A stretch of 64,000 nt of DNA from Notamacropus eugenii (GCF_028372415.1 NC_092872.1:281049206-281113205); one strand, 5' to 3'. Counted from the stretch's first letter, positions 43,441-57,484 are shown. The notes: generated by a model not told the origin, from the sequence alone. Program-made: numbers and translations.

Positions 43441-44959
43441 TGGGATGTTCTCAGGTCTGCCAGCCATCTGGGGCCATGCCAGGGGATGACCCAATTTTTT
43501 TTTCCATTTCCCCAATGATCATTTTGCTTTTAGGGAGAGGGAATTTCATTCTTGTCCCCTTTCCCTGGAGAATGTTTTGGACTTAGCACCAACGTGGGTC
43601 TGGTTCTCACATCTTTTTCTGGGTCCTTTCCACTGAGGTCTAGACTTGCAGAAGCTCCAAAAGTCTGCCCCGGAAGACCCCTGGCCCCCTCCCTCCTGCC
43701 TCAGTCTTCTTTTTGATGGCCTAGAACATTTCTGCAAGCATGCAGCCGACCTCCTGTACTCTGAACTTCTCCCTGAGAACTCTGCTATTCAAGCCCATGT
43801 CATAAAAACAGACTGATCTTGCCAGCCTGAGTGAAAGAGATGGATTGATAGCAGCTCAGTTATTGTATAACACTTATCAACCAAGGCTTAACCAAGGAAG
43901 AAAATCAATGCCTTGCATGGGAGAAGCAAAGCACTGGGTGTAAACTCTGACCTTGACTTAGAGAGCAAATCAACAGAAACATGAAAGTTGGATAAGATTT
44001 CCCTTGTATGTACTCCTGTGACCTTGGCACAGGCATTGCTGGGGCAAGAGAAAAGACAAAAGACAGTCACATGAAAACTCCAAGTCTGCCATCATGAGCT
44101 TATGACTCCTATCTCCACCATGAGGGACAGAAGGCTCCCTGCTAATCCCATAAACTTTGGAATGAAGCATGATGGCCGAGTGGTATCTTTCTATGGGACA
44201 AAGGACATCTCTAAGAGACAAATTGAGGGCATTACCTGACCAGGAAGTTACTGCCCTGTCCCTGTGTCTGCTCAAACACAGAGCTAACTGAGTGTGGGAG
44301 CAGAGACCAACCCCAAGGCATCCAACAACCTTTGTCTCTGGTTCTCTGGCACCAAAACGTCCAGTGGCACTGATGAGCCTTGCAGTCATCATGGGCCAAA
44401 GAAGGAAGCTCATGTGCCAGGCACTGCACTGAGCACTGGCCTCATACTTCATAAATGCTTACAGACTGCCTGAGACCTTGGCCTCCAGCTGCCATGGCCA
44501 GAAGCCCCAGGCCTTGGAAGGTCAGCTCAGGAGTCCTGGCCCAGGAAGCCTTTGTTCCCTGCAGTGTCATACCCACACTGGTATCATGGCTGAGCCAACC
44601 ACTAAAAGAACACACCACGATACCCAGCAACCAAAGCTGCGTCCGGTGACCCCACAGGGCCCCTGTTGCTCTTTCACAATCAAAAACAAACACTGCGTCT
44701 CTGTGGTTGACATTCCAAAGAGAATGCCAGCCAGAAAGGGATGAAGGAGGGACGGCACCTCTCTCTCCTCTTATATCAGCAAAGCCAAGGAACACAAACT
44801 TCTGGCACAAGGCCAGGGTGGACCCAGAAGACCCATCACTGCCAGGAGGCTCCCATGGGGACATTCAGGCCTGAGGAGGGTCCTGGACCACACTGCCAAC
44901 AAAAGGCGTTTTCTGGACACAACTCCTGCTGCTGCCCCTTTAGGACAATGCAGATCCCC

Positions 44960-45055
44960 AGCTCACAGGACAGGGAGGGCTTAGAGATCATCTATTCTGA
45001 TCTCTTCATTGTACAGGGGGAAACTGAGGCTGAGAGCCAGAACTGACATATGCAG
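44960..45055 (-). repeat. CORE-SINE 3' part, antisense
   Basis: 'gggcttagagatcatctatt', 'cattgtacagggggaaactg', 'aggctgagagccagaactga'. Confidence 0.6.
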
Positions 45056-46024
45056 GCCTCTGGTGTCTGTCAAGGCTGTTGGGTCATGCAATGCACTCAG
45101 TCCTCCAAGTTGCAGCCAGAATCTCCTCCAACAGAGATGTGAGTGTTCAGTCTGAAGACAGGGAAGGTGGAATCAGCCATCCACACCTTGTGCAGCTGGA
45201 GGCACCTACCTCCTTTCTACAACACCATGCATTTATGAGTAAGGAGACATGTCTACAGGTCACTGCCTCTGATATCCTGAGGCAGGAGGGACCCAGCGGC
45301 CGAATCTGTCATCTGGTGCTCACTCATAGTGTTTTTAGAGAGGACCTCCCCCCCACCCCACAATTTCTACTATAAAAGCTCCTCTTCAATCAGCCTTCAT
45401 TCTTGCTGACTTTCCTTTTGGTCTCATTAGCGGTGACGGAATAAATGTAGCTCTAAAAACAAGTATACGGTTTATTGGTGCTTCTTAAAGATGTGAGGAC
45501 AACCGTGGCCCCCCTCCCCACTCCCAGCACAGAGTTCCTGCACTTAATAATCACCAAATGAAATCTGAGTTTCATATAAGCACCGTCCGCAAAAACACCG
45601 GGAAAGGCAAACCACCCAAAATGGCAAATGGCACCACACATCTGCCAAGCATCTGTACGTGGGATGTAAAAACACTCTGGCCTTTTTATAGGGCTATTAG
45701 GCCTTTTACAGAATCAGAAGGGGGTGGGAAATTCCCTGGAAAACATTTCCCTTATTGTGAGATGGTTATAATGGCCATTTCAGGGTTTGATTTAGGGGCC
45801 TGGATTTAAAGAGAACACTGTCCTGCTTTGCAGGGGACCTGAAACAGAGCTGGGAGCTTTCTTTGTTTCCAACCCAAGGATCAGCAAGAGCAGGGCCACT
45901 TTGTAGAATGAGATTGTTTCAAAAAATGTGAACCCCCAACACAGCTGCTCCTCAGTCCCTGTTCCGAGATCAGGTGAAGGAAGGATGTAGTTGTTCCAGT
46001 CCTGGGGAGGAACATCTTGGCCAG

Positions 46025-46196
<172 letters not shown>

Positions 46197-46574
46197 AATG
46201 TGAGAGTATGTATGTCTATGTATGTTTGAGAATATGTGTGAGAACATATAAGTATGTGTGAATGTGTGCATGTGTGAAAGTGTAAATTGTGAGAGTGTGA
46301 GAATGTGTGTGAGTGTATAAGTGTCTGAGTATGTGAGAATATGTGTGTGAATGTGTGTACATGTGAGTACATAAGTGTGTGTGGATTAAGTGTGTGTGTG
46401 AGACAGAGAGACAGACAGAGAGACAGACAGACAGACTGAGAATGTGTGTAGGAACTCACATGTCCCTTGCTGGCCATGGCCTCCGGCTGGGATTCATTTT
46501 CACTTAACTAACTCAATTTCGTCCAGACTGAATTCCAAGGAAATTCTCGGCACAGATTCCTTAGGTTCTACTTT

Positions 46575-46705
46575 GCATTCATGTCCTGGTGCCATAAAGC
46601 CCAGTGACTTTGGACGAGGCATCGTGGCTCCCAGGGTCTTAGTTTGCTCATCTGTAACATGAGGGCCTGGACTCCTCTTGGGCAGCTTGCATGATATGAC
46701 CTGGG
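46575..46705 (+). repeat. CORE-SINE
   Basis: 'aaagcccagtgactttggac', 'cttagtttgctcatctgtaa', 'atgagggcctggactcctct'. Confidence 0.65.
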
Positions 46706-47879
46706 GAGGGGGATCCCTCACACTTCTCAGTGTGAGATCTGGGAAGCCGAATGCCAGGCCTTCTCTTAGTCATTCCTGCTGCCCTACAGAAAACCAAAGA
46801 CCTAAATCTTAACTCCTCTGCCAGTCATCCAAGAAGAGGAAGGTACTCCCTGAACCCCAGGGGTCCACAAGTCAGACGGAGAAATGCCTTCCTCTTGAAG
46901 CAGCTCATAAAGACAGATCCTGAGAGTAGAAAGTTGCAGGACCAGGCTGGCTCTGGTCCAGTTTTCTTTCTGCAAAACTCCTCCCTGAATCTGACTGCAG
47001 TGGTTCAGACAAGAATCCCACTCCTGCAGGGGCGGAGAGCACACAGCCCAGGGCTGGACAGCCTCGGGCTCTAGTCCTGAGCAGCCGCTCCCAGGGCATG
47101 CCAGGGCAAAGACATCACTTCTGTTTCTTCCACTATCAAGTGACCGGCTGACTTCTCTTTCTCTCTGTGGGCCCTGCACAGTTGGGCATGATAGAGAGGG
47201 AGTGATCCCAGGTGCCCGGGACTGGGAGAAAGGGTCAGAGAGGGATGGGCACCAAGTGCCCCAGGTTTCACTGAAGATCCTGTCTGGCAGGCCCAGGGCA
47301 GGGGGGCCCACTCTTTGGCAGAAAGTTCATAAAACAGACAACAGCTGCGCTAGAGAATGCCAGCGTCCTGTGGACGATGAAGCTCCCAGGGCACATGCTG
47401 GGCTGAAGGGATGGGCCTCATCTTTCTGAGTCAACAAAGACATCCTTCTGAAGAGGCTGCCTTTCCATCTTTAACTCACTGACATGCCTGGACACGCCTG
47501 GGCACCACAACTGTCCACAGGCTATTCTGTGCCCATGTACCTGTCATTACATTCTTGGGCACAGACTGTGCCAGCTGACCTGGGCATCATCCCCCACTCC
47601 ACCCAGGTCACAATCCCACTGAAATGCCACCTAAGAGGGGCCCAGGACCTGTGGTGGGTCCCCAGCAAGATATCGGGGCCGAATGTGGAGGACAGGGGAA
47701 TGAAAGCTCTCCCCAGCCCAGCCTGGTGGGACATCCTGTTTGTACCCAGAGGTGGATGCTGCACAGTCCTGTGTGCTGGCCATGTGTACTGTGCTGGGCT
47801 GGCAAAAGTTACACCACAGATCCACCCAGTCAGCACTTAGCTATGTGGAGACTTAATTCCTCATCATTTCATAGGGGTC

Positions 47880-47985
47880 CCTCCTCTCTCCCCAGCCTGA
47901 CTGGAAGTTCCCTGAAGCAGAGAGCAGGTTTTTCCCTCATAGCCTCAGTGGAGGGCCTAGCACAATGCTGGGCACGGTAGAGGGA
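47880..47985 (+). repeat. L2/MIR 3' tail
   Basis: 'ggaagttccctgaagcagag', 'ggcctagcacaatgctgggc'. Confidence 0.55.
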
Positions 47986-47999
47986 AGGGGATGCCCCAG

Positions 48000-48185
48000 G
48001 ATTTCAGGCTGGAAGAGACCTTAGTGATCATCAAGTTCACTTCGACAAACTCATGCTGGCAGAGACCTCAGAGGCCATCTCATCTAAGATGAGGAGGCTG
48101 AGATCCAGAGGACTCACCCAAAGTCACATAAGGAATAAAGGGTAGATTTAAACCAAGGCCTCCTTAACTCCAAGCTGAGCAGTCC
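48000..48185 (-). repeat. CORE-SINE, antisense
   Basis: 'ttcaggctggaagagacctt', 'aagatgaggaggctgagatc', 'caaagtcacataaggaataa', 'ttaaaccaaggcctccttaa'. Confidence 0.75.
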
Positions 48186-49794
48186 TATCCTGCCCCTTTC
48201 AATAATGATTGATTTCCTTTGTGGTTTCTCTGCCTTAGGAGGTATGCTAGTCCTTCTGCAGAAGGCAGGGCATGATGCTTCCTGAACTGGGGTGGTGTCC
48301 TGCTCTCTTACTCTGATAAGACCCCCTCCTCCACCAGTCCTAGGAGACACTAAAGCCTGGAGGATGGAGAGCTGAGGCTAACCACTAGAGGAATTGTTCC
48401 AAAGTCTGTGTTGGGTCCCAATCATGGAGCTCACTTTGGGCCAGCTAGTGGCTCGATCAGATCCTAGTAACCTTGACTCTCCTGGGCACACACCTCAATA
48501 TACCTGAGAGTTTCCTGCCAGGTCCATGTTTTCCCTTTTTGCCTTTTGTTCATTTCATTTTAAATGTTTGTAGGATATACAAAGCCAGCACCCAAGTCCT
48601 CAGCCCCCACAGAGCTGCAAGGTCCCAGTTCAGTCCCATCACTGGATTCCCTTCAGTTTCGGTCAGATGGAGCATCTAGAATCCTGAGCTAACCAACAGT
48701 GGTCTGATAGCTAGCCTCAGGCACACCACCTGGAGAATTCCAGTCACTTTGAGAATGCTCCAAAATCTCCCTGTAGACAATATTTTCCCAATTGCCCCTT
48801 CTAATGCCCATGAGATCTCATCTGAAAGGCTGGGGGCCAGGGGTAGAGGGCTCAAAGATGCCAGCTTTGGAGTGGCTTTGGTGTCCACACACAAACTCTT
48901 GCTCTATATTCTCCCTGCCAGGAGGGGCTTGGGATTTCTAGCTGGAAGGTGTGACACAATACTGTTCCACTTCCTCGGCCATCAGCACCTCCTGTTAGTA
49001 CTCAACACAGGTGATCCGAATCACTGAAAATGACTCACATGTGAGAAAGACATCAAGAATGGAGTGCTGGGTGGGAGGAAGGTGTCCTGCTGTGATCCTG
49101 CTCAGGGCTGACCTCGGCTTGGGGGAAGGGGCTACAACCCAATGTGCCCCAGAGGAACTCCCATCAGGCACCTCCAAGCCCAATGCTCCTCTGTGCACAA
49201 AAAGCTGACCCTGAGGAGAGGCCTTGCAATGTGGGCACCCAAGGGTCAGGAGTCTCAAAAGCCCACCCAGCCCCACACTGACCAATGTTTCAACTTTACT
49301 CAGCATCTCACCCATTACAAGGCAACTCAACCTGACACCCAAAGGGAGGAAAAGGAAGGAGAGGCCACTAGGACCTTGTGCCCTGAGTCCCATAGCTCAC
49401 CTGACCAAGAACCACCCATTTCTAAATACAGAGCATAGCAACCATATCCTTTGGAGCCCACAGGTCAGCTATGGAGCTGGACAAGGGAGATACCAAAAGA
49501 CAGACCCACGAGCTCTTGCCCAGTGCCCCCAGACAGCGCTCCTGCCTCTGACAACGAAGGAAGACAAAGTCAAGCCTGCTAGTGGCAGGTCCAGATGCAA
49601 ATGGCAGTGCTGACCTGGGAACCAACTTCCAGGGGATGAGCACTGGGGGAGGGAAAGAGAAGGGGAGAAAAATACGAACACAAAAGGCAGCCAGAAAGCA
49701 GCTTGAGCACAAGGAGACCCCCTCCATGCATAGGAACTTTCAGTAGGGGTAGCCAGGCCAGCAGTGCTGGCTCACATAATGAGCCCATCGATAA

Positions 49795-49850
49795 TGAATG
49801 GATCCCATAGACATAAAGTTCACACATACATGCACATGTGTGCACACAAC
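49795..49850. repeat. Short CA/TG-rich tract
   Basis: 'cacacatacatgcacatgtg' and flanks; degenerate, not a clean microsatellite. Confidence 0.5.
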
Positions 49851-50569
49851 CCCCCCATCTCTTACCCCATTTTGAATCATTCCAAGATGCTTCAGATGCC
49901 TACATGGTGCTGGGGTCATTTCTGCAACCCACCTCTAGGCTGCCCTCCCAGTTCCAGATGTGAGCCGTGTCTGAGGGCAGACACAGGGCAGAGAAGCAAG
50001 TCTAGTGGGCAATGGGCAGAAATCAAGCCATGGGGCCTTTCAGGAAATGGGGCAGGAGGTGGGCCACAGGCAGGGGACGTGGGCACCCACCAACACTCAT
50101 GGCCAAAATCTGATAATGAGGGTTATTTCTGTTTTAGCAAGATTTCCAATAGTTACCAGAAAACTTGGGATCAGTGAGCTTGACATAGCCACTTTGAGTC
50201 CAAAGAGGAGGAAGGCAAAGAGAGGGCCCCCTTCCCCCATCCCTGATGAGGGCTGCCTTATGGCTGAGGGCTGCCTTATGGGTGAGGAGGGCAGCTAACC
50301 TGCTGACTGGACATGCAGGGGAAGAGGACAAGGAGATGGGAGAGCAGAGGGACAAGAGGTCAGCTGGCCCAGCATGACCCTGGGGGTCCTCTACCACCAT
50401 GGGGGTCCTCCACCACTGAGGGTCTCCACAGAGGTGTTAGCACCAAAGGTACCTGGGAGAAAATGTAGGCACATTACAGGAAAGAGGCCTGAGCCTTCTG
50501 CCTCTCAATCTGGAGGTCACGGAGGGCTGGAAAACTCGAGGACCTCTCTAAGTTCTGTCAGGACTCCTC

Positions 50570-50640
50570 CTGTATACATATATTTTGCATATGCATGTGT
50601 GTGTATTATATGTGTGTATGTGTATGTGTACTCTCAAACA
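50570..50640. repeat. Degenerate (TG/TA)n tract
   Basis: 'tgcatgtgtgtgtattatat' followed by 'gtgtgtatgtgtatgtgtac'. Confidence 0.8.
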
Positions 50641-50869
50641 GATTTATAACCATGGTGTGAAGTTTCACTGAGGGAGGTCAGAGGGTGGTGCTGAGCCTGG
50701 TCACCTTTTCAAGAATAAATACAACTCTGTTGGATCTTGAAAACCCTGGAGTATGACTCATGGGAGGCCAATAGCAGCCAGTCATTTCAGTTAGAGTGAT
50801 CAGATCAAATCAGAGCATGGTGGGCAGGGAAGGTCTCTGTAAGGGACCTGTAGAATAAAATTTCACCAT

Positions 50870-51105
50870 CAAACCAGCATTTAGATAATAGCACTTTAAG
50901 ATGTGCAAGTCACTATTAATTCATTTTACCCTGAGAGGAAGAATAGTATTATCTCCATTTTACAGATAAAGAAACTGAGGCAGAGGTTGTGATATGTTCA
51001 AGGTCACACAGTCAATAAATGTCACCTGAGGTCAAATTTGAACTCAGATTTTCCCGATTCCAGGCAGCACTCTGTGCACTGTGGCACCCTCTAGCAGCTT
51101 GAAAA
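50870..51105 (-). repeat. THER/MIR CORE-SINE, antisense, nearly full length
   Basis: 'gcatttagataatagcactt', 'ctccattttacagataaaga', 'caaggtcacacagtcaataa', 'aaatttgaactcagattttc' in reversed order. Confidence 0.85.
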
Positions 51106-51204
51106 TTTTGCTAAGTCTTTTATGCACGTGACAAGCATCATTTTTAATTTACATAGACAATGGAAAAACCATTGGTGGATAAGTTCTGTCATTTAATCTA
51201 TAAG

Positions 51205-51305
51205 CACTTGCATAAATCCCTCTGGGTCTGGCTTCCCTCCTCCACAAAGTGAAAGGATTGGACTGGACTCTGGGCTCCTTTCTCACCTCTGGGAGTCTTA
51301 ACATC
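51205..51305 (+). repeat. CORE-SINE 3' half
   Basis: 'gcataaatccctctgggtct', 'ctcctccacaaagtgaaagg', 'attggactggactctgggct'. Confidence 0.6.
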
Positions 51306-53977
51306 CCTAATGAGATGCTTCTTGGCCCAGACCATACCCAAGTCCTGGAAGGGGTCAGGATGATGGCAGTCCTTCCTTTTCCTTCATGGTAGTCACATCC
51401 ACTGCCATTACTGTGGCATTGGCCATTCTTCCAGGACCAGAAGTCTGGTGATCCTGGCATTCCTAAATCTCATACTGTTCCATCACAAGGAAGAAAGTGA
51501 TACTAGGTCCTAAGATAGCCAGGCTCCAAACCAGCCACATCCCTTTGGGCACATGAAGGAGACACCATCCTCCTTCCTAGGCACAAACGAAGACCACGCC
51601 AAGGTCCCCCGATCTCCAGCTCAACTTCCAGAGCTTGGGGGGGGGGGTGGATGAAGGGATAGGCAAGGAGTAGGAGTCACACTACATGTTCTTCCATGAA
51701 ATGCTCATTAATTCCAGCTGACTTGTCCCCATTAAGCTACCTCTTTTCAAATTAACTGAGTGTCTAGGGCTGGACAACTCTGACTAATCACTGTTAGCCT
51801 CTCTGCAGGCGTCTCAGAAGTCAACTGCTTGGCACCACAAGAGTCACTTCCCAAAGGCTTCCCAGATATTTTATTAGGCTAATGAGGCCCGTCTTCTTCC
51901 CCAGGTAGCCCCTCACCTCTTTAGGAAGGGGAGCAAGGCCCATGGAGGTCTCTCCATGCCCAGGGCTCCAGCAACTCCTGCAGAGATGCCCATTTCCTGC
52001 AGGGTAGGCAGAAAGTGGCACCTCAGCAATGCAGCACCTCTCCTCTCACCTGGAATCCTCAAGGGGGCTGATGGGACATAGAGAAGGTCCAAAAATAAGA
52101 GAAAGTAAAAGGGGGCATCTCCCTCCTAAGTCTTGGTCAGTGAGCATCTGGGCTGCCCACCTGTAATTCTGAGAAGGAACAGCAAGTCTGCAGGACACAT
52201 AAGAACACATGCCCAAGGCCATCTGGATGCCTGTGGGAGGGCCCAGGGCTGGCAGAGAGGCCAGGACTGAATGCCGGGCCTGCTCCTACTTGGTAATACA
52301 TCAGGCTCCATGGTTTTTCTCCTTGGATCCCTTCATCATTTCTTTAGTTAAAACGTCCAACATACTGGCCACATCTTTTAGTCCTTCCTTCCTTACCTCT
52401 ACCCTGACCCAAAGGGTCCTGAGGATTAATGATCTAGACAATGAAAAAGAACGAATGTCATTCTGAGGCAGCTCAGAGAAACCCAAGGCTTTATCCCATG
52501 AAACATTCTCCAGAGGCCATAAATTTGCCATGGTCAGAATGGGGACAATCCCCTGAATTCCACAGAAAACTTTCCCAGCCTCGAAGGAGGTGACAGCTCA
52601 CGAGTACTGCCTTTAAGGAAGACCGATGGCACTCAATTAAGCCTGACTTTCCAGGGGGGTTGCTAAGATTTCTCCAAGAATCTCAAACTCCTGATTAATG
52701 AGCAAGATGGCTCTGCTCTGCCAAAGAGGCTCCAGTGTCCTTTTTCTCATGCAAAATAATGCAGTGCACCCTTCTCAGAGCTTCTGGCAAGCCGCCTGGT
52801 GGCCCAGGATCCCAAAGGTCCTCAAGGGGGAATCCAAGAATGTGACCTAAGAACATGCTACAAAAATGGCCCACAAAGCCATAAGAACCAATGGCAAGGT
52901 TTAGACCAATGCATGCCCAAGACCATTCCCCACCTTTCATGGAGTCTCTGGTCTAATCACTCTCCCTCAAACCTGTACCTAAAAAATACATTTTTCTTTC
53001 AGGCACTTTCAAAGCTTCATCAGACAGGGCTTCAACGAGGACCATCTGAATCTTGGTGATACTCAACGCATTCCAATGCCTGTTTGCCAGGCTGGACCCT
53101 CCACCAGACTCTTACAAAACTTTAAGATGAATTACAAAGCCCCAGGGCTGTTCTTCTAAACCCTCTTTAGTGGGGCTTTTGAAGCTTCCTAGAAAGAAGG
53201 CAATTTCCCCCTCTAACAGATCCCTCCCTCACCTTCCTCTCACTTGTTACAGTTTATTTCTAGACATCTGAAATCCTCCTCTCCATGCTACATAACATGC
53301 AGATGTCATGAATCACAGAGAGATTCCTCCAAAGTGTGTCAGTCCAGAAGGGTGTGCTGGGGCTGTCTCTGGACTCAGCCCAGGGAAGCCTGGTGGGTAA
53401 GCACATTGTTTCATGGTTGAACTTTGACGTTCCATCTTTTCTGCATTCGGTTAATCCTGATCCTCTCACACCAATGGGATTCCATTGATGACTTCATGGA
53501 AGCTGGAGGCAAGCATGATGGATGTGCTGGGGGACTCTGGGGAAGCCTCTATGTCTTTTTCCAGCAGCTGCAGAGGCCTACCGAGTAGATGAGAGGGAGA
53601 ACAGTTCAATCTGAAAAGAGGGATGCCCCTTGATCTCACTGGCCTCCTGGAAGGCTGGGTCCACCCATCCTGTCCAGACATTGTGAGCAAGGGATTGGGA
53701 TCTGCTGGTTGGAGCAGCAGAAATGGGCAGCCTCCACTTGAAGGCAGAAAACTCAACACTATCCTGTCATGGCACCCTGTCCAAGGTCCATGGCAGCTTG
53801 GAGCGCTTCAGTCTCCATGATCACGGGCTCTTGAAGCCACAGAATTAACATCTCAGATTAGAGAATTCCTACTGTGTTTTCAGACTGAACAGCAACTGAA
53901 AGAGAAGCCCAGGGAAACACAGTCAACCCCATGTTGTCTTCTCGCTGGAGATGAAACCAGATGGCATGACATAAGGA

Positions 53978-54112
53978 AAAGGGGCCTAGACTGGAAGGGA
54001 GCAAGACTTGGGTTCAAATCCTGCCTCAGACACTCAATACTTGTGTGAGCCTAGATGAGTCACAACTTCTCAGGTCTTAGTTTCTTTATCTAGAAATAAG
54101 AACAACAGCTCT
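53978..54112 (+). repeat. CORE-SINE
   Basis: 'cttgggttcaaatcctgcct' is a clean box-B region, then 'gagcctagatgagtcacaac' and 'cttagtttctttatctagaa'. Confidence 0.8.
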
Positions 54113-54162
54113 GATGACCTCCAAGGTCACCTCCAGCGATAGCCTCGAAGGCCACCTCCAGC
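54113..54162. repeat. 25-bp tandem duplication in a SINE tail
   Basis: Two adjacent 25-base units (54113-54137 and 54138-54162) agree at 21 positions; both end 'cacctccagc'. Confidence 0.8.
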
Positions 54163-54667
54163 TTCATCCCACTTCCTCCAACAACCTCCCTGTGCCCTGG
54201 CCACTGGAGAAAGTAAGCTGGACGCACCCAGGGTCTGCAGGAGGATTAGCCTAGCTTTGGGGCAGGCCAATGGGGTTCCCTGCTCATCCACAGCTCTCAC
54301 AGCCCCCAGCTCTTCTAGAACTCTCTAGGATGATCAATAACAACAAATCATATAAGGTGGTGGCCCATGGGGACCCCAGGTTCTGCCTGCCATCTCACAT
54401 GGAGGGTGCTTCCTCCACGGTAGAGATGAGGGCAATGACTGGCTGATCAGACCGCACAGCGTGCTGTTCTGTGGGTAGAGTGGGCTCTGCCATCCCCAGA
54501 GTAGGAGCTGCATGCCCAAGAAGGGTATTCCAAAGCCCAAGGCTCCTGGGCCAGCAGGAGTGCTTACCACTAGGACATTTAGTAGAATAAACATGTTTTG
54601 GTCGGGCCTCCTTCTCTGATGAGGGAGAACTTCAAATGCCCAAAGCAATGCCCTCATCTTCTAAAAA

Positions 54668-54735
54668 AAACCAGAGCTCAGGGGAGGTAGGGTGGCTTGC
54701 CCAGGGTCCCACAGCTAGTCTGTTGATACTTGGGA
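54668..54735 (-). repeat. MIR core, antisense
   Basis: 'aaaccagagctcaggggagg', 'gcttgcccagggtcccacag'. Confidence 0.6.
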
Positions 54736-55609
54736 CTGTTGAGAACTCCCAGGAACAGGCATAATACAGCAAGGGCCAGGTTGGTCCAACTGGGCATGGG
54801 CCAGGGTAGGAGGAATGCTCTTCAGTACAGCACTCAATTCTCCAGCTCCCTGGAGACCCCCTCAGTGTGCCTAAGGAATTCTGATAGTTTGGTGGATGGG
54901 GTGGGGGTTCCCCTCCAGTTCTTATCTGAAGGAGGCCCAATTCACCTGGGGCATCCTCTGGCTCCAGCAGGGACTGACTGCCTTTGTTGTTTAGCACCAC
55001 CTACCAATTAGCTCTTTCAAGCTTATTAACTGGTGGGTATAAATAAAAAAGTTTCCATTTCAGTTTTCCATCTGCTCAAGACAAGGCTCTTCAAGAACAT
55101 TTATTAAATACCTACTGCATGCAGAGCACTCGTCAGTCACAGGGGACAGGGAGGAAGAGCACACAAGACTATCGCTGACACCACGGTGCCCTCACCAGAG
55201 CCAACAGTGGCAATCCAGGAGGAGGGGACAATTTTGTGACCCCCACACAAACAGCTACAACACAGAACAAGCTGAGTACAGCAGAGGGCCCTGGAAGGAA
55301 AAAGAGTCCAGCCCAAGCACAGGAAGGAGACAGAAACGGACCACCCTGGCATCCCAGTGAGAATGTTCTCCATGCACCACACGCCAAGTCACCGGCCTCA
55401 GGGGGCTTGGCCTTACGGAGGTTGAATATGGCCGCTGGCAAAAGGGGCCTGAAGTCCAGTCTGGGAAGCAGAGAAGTACTAGTGGCCATGAGCTCCATCC
55501 CAAGCCCACACTGGTTACACTCGGACCCTTCCCCTGGATGCCCAGGTCTGGTCACTGAAGGCAGAGTACATGGCTCCAGTCCTCCCAGACCCAGCATCCT
55601 CTGGTCCCA

Positions 55610-55770
55610 CTACACTTTAGGATTCCAGCTCTGCTACTTACCATGACTTTGGGCAAGTCACCTCACTTCTCTGAGAATCAGTTTCCTCCTGTCACACAAG
55701 GGCATTGGTCTAGACAAGCTTCAAGCTCTAGGCTGATTCCTCTCAGATCTAGGCTTAAGATTCTAAGGTC
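55610..55770 (+). repeat. CORE-SINE
   Basis: 'ccagctctgctacttaccat', 'tttgggcaagtcacctcact', 'cagtttcctcctgtcacaca', 'tcagatctaggcttaagatt'. Confidence 0.8.
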
Positions 55771-56194
55771 AGAAAGTGCTTTGTTCAGGAGCTGGCCCTG
55801 GCTGGAGTAGCCCTCCGCCCAGGGCTGGACAAAGTCAGGACTCAGTCAGTGCTTTTCATTCGTTCAGACAAGGTTGGAAAGATTGGAATACTGGAGCACT
55901 GCCCAGTAAATCTGACACCCCATCCTCCTGCCACCTACTGTGTAAACTCATGATCCAAAATCCTGACCTAGGTTTCCTAACAGTTCATGGTGGGTGCCAA
56001 CAATGGCTGCTGGTGGTCAGCTTTCCTTGTCTCCTGAGGGAAGGGAGCCCTCTGAAGCCAAGTTCACAGGGGTCCCTCCCTTCTCTGGGCTGACTGTGCA
56101 CAGACTGTCAGGGCCACATCTTCTGGTACCTGAGGATACCCAGTGTCCCACTATTCTCTGGTTGATGTGGGTATGGCTCCTTGGGCAAAGGGTA

Positions 56195-56300
56195 AACCCT
56201 TGGAGGGCAGGGGCCCCAGGAGCTGCTTCTGCCTGGTCCTCCCAGCACCTTGGACAGCACTAGCCACAGAGTAGGCGCTTGATAAATCTCACTTACAAAT
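56195..56300 (+). repeat. L2/MIR 3' tail
   Basis: 'cccttggagggcaggggccc', 'ccagcaccttggacagcact', 'gagtaggcgcttgataaatc'. Confidence 0.7.
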
Positions 56301-57484
56301 GAGAGAAATAGTGGATGGATGAAATACGGGCTGTTCCTTGAAAATGCCCAAGATACTGATACAAGAACATCAGATCCAGTTCACACAAACATTATAGCCA
56401 TGAGAACAGGAGGGAAAATAGGAGCTATCACATTCACGGGCAGATCTCACTTGGTTGAGCTCATTTCTAAGCAAGTGCCAGGGGATTATCTCCAGAACAG
56501 AAGGGGGGAACAACCTAGATTCTGTGACCTCGTCAGCCCCAAGGATGGAAGCTACCAGAGACGTGTCCCAGGGACCCAGACTTAGCACCCTGCTCCATTT
56601 CATTCATCCCTCTACCATACAAACTGTTGAGACACAGGGAGCTTTAGCAGCTCAATCCATAATAAAAGGATTTTGTGACAGGTGCAGAGTGGATAATTAA
56701 CTGCCAGATGACTTTTTTTCCTAATGGCAGAAGAATATTTGATAATTGCTGACATAATTAACTGTGGTCTTATTTAAGGGGACCTCACATCATACTTTGA
56801 ATGAAGGCAGGAGGAGGGTGCTTTCCATTACCACATCCATGATGGCCAGGCTGGAATTCAGACTCTCCAGGGCCCCCCCGAGTTATGCCAGGGAATCGAT
56901 CACCCCAGACCTGAAATCCCTCCTTGTGTGTGTGGTTGCTTTGCCTTATAAAGTTCCCTCTCCCCAAAGGAAAGGAAACTGCCAGTGCCCCGAATATGAG
57001 CCAAAACCATCCATGGGCCATTCAAGAGGTGCCCCTTTATTGAAGATGACAGAGTTAATCCCTCGAGTTTAGTTACTATGGTGTGAGCTCTGAAATCCAG
57101 CCCTTCCCGTCTCTGCTCTGCTTGTCTTCAGACAACAGAAGCTGAAACCAAATCCTTTAGAACCCAGCTAGGTCAAGCCCTGATGAACAACTCAGAGCAT
57201 TTACAGAGGCCAGCTAATGCCTGAGAGAGGTGTGGCGCACCTTCCAAGAACGTGGCTCTAAGTGTGCCCAGGACCCAGTGTCCAATGCAGGACAGCTGTG
57301 AGCTTAGATGAACACTCACCAAAGTCTTCAGCAGACCAGGGAACACAGGGCATGGTGAATCTCAGTGTCTTTGGCTCTCCCCAACCCTCTCAAAAGTCAA
57401 AGTGCTAACACCATAGGATATTTGGGGACTAAGGAATTTATTATAGGGGAAAAGTTGCATGGTGCTGGCTGGGCTTGGTTTCTG

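Noticed and set aside
45360-45475. LTR-like block: TATA-like 'ctataaaag' followed about 80 bases on by 'aataaa'
   Set aside because: The spacing is like that of a retroviral LTR fossil, but no TG...CA ends, target duplication, primer site or internal region was recognised.
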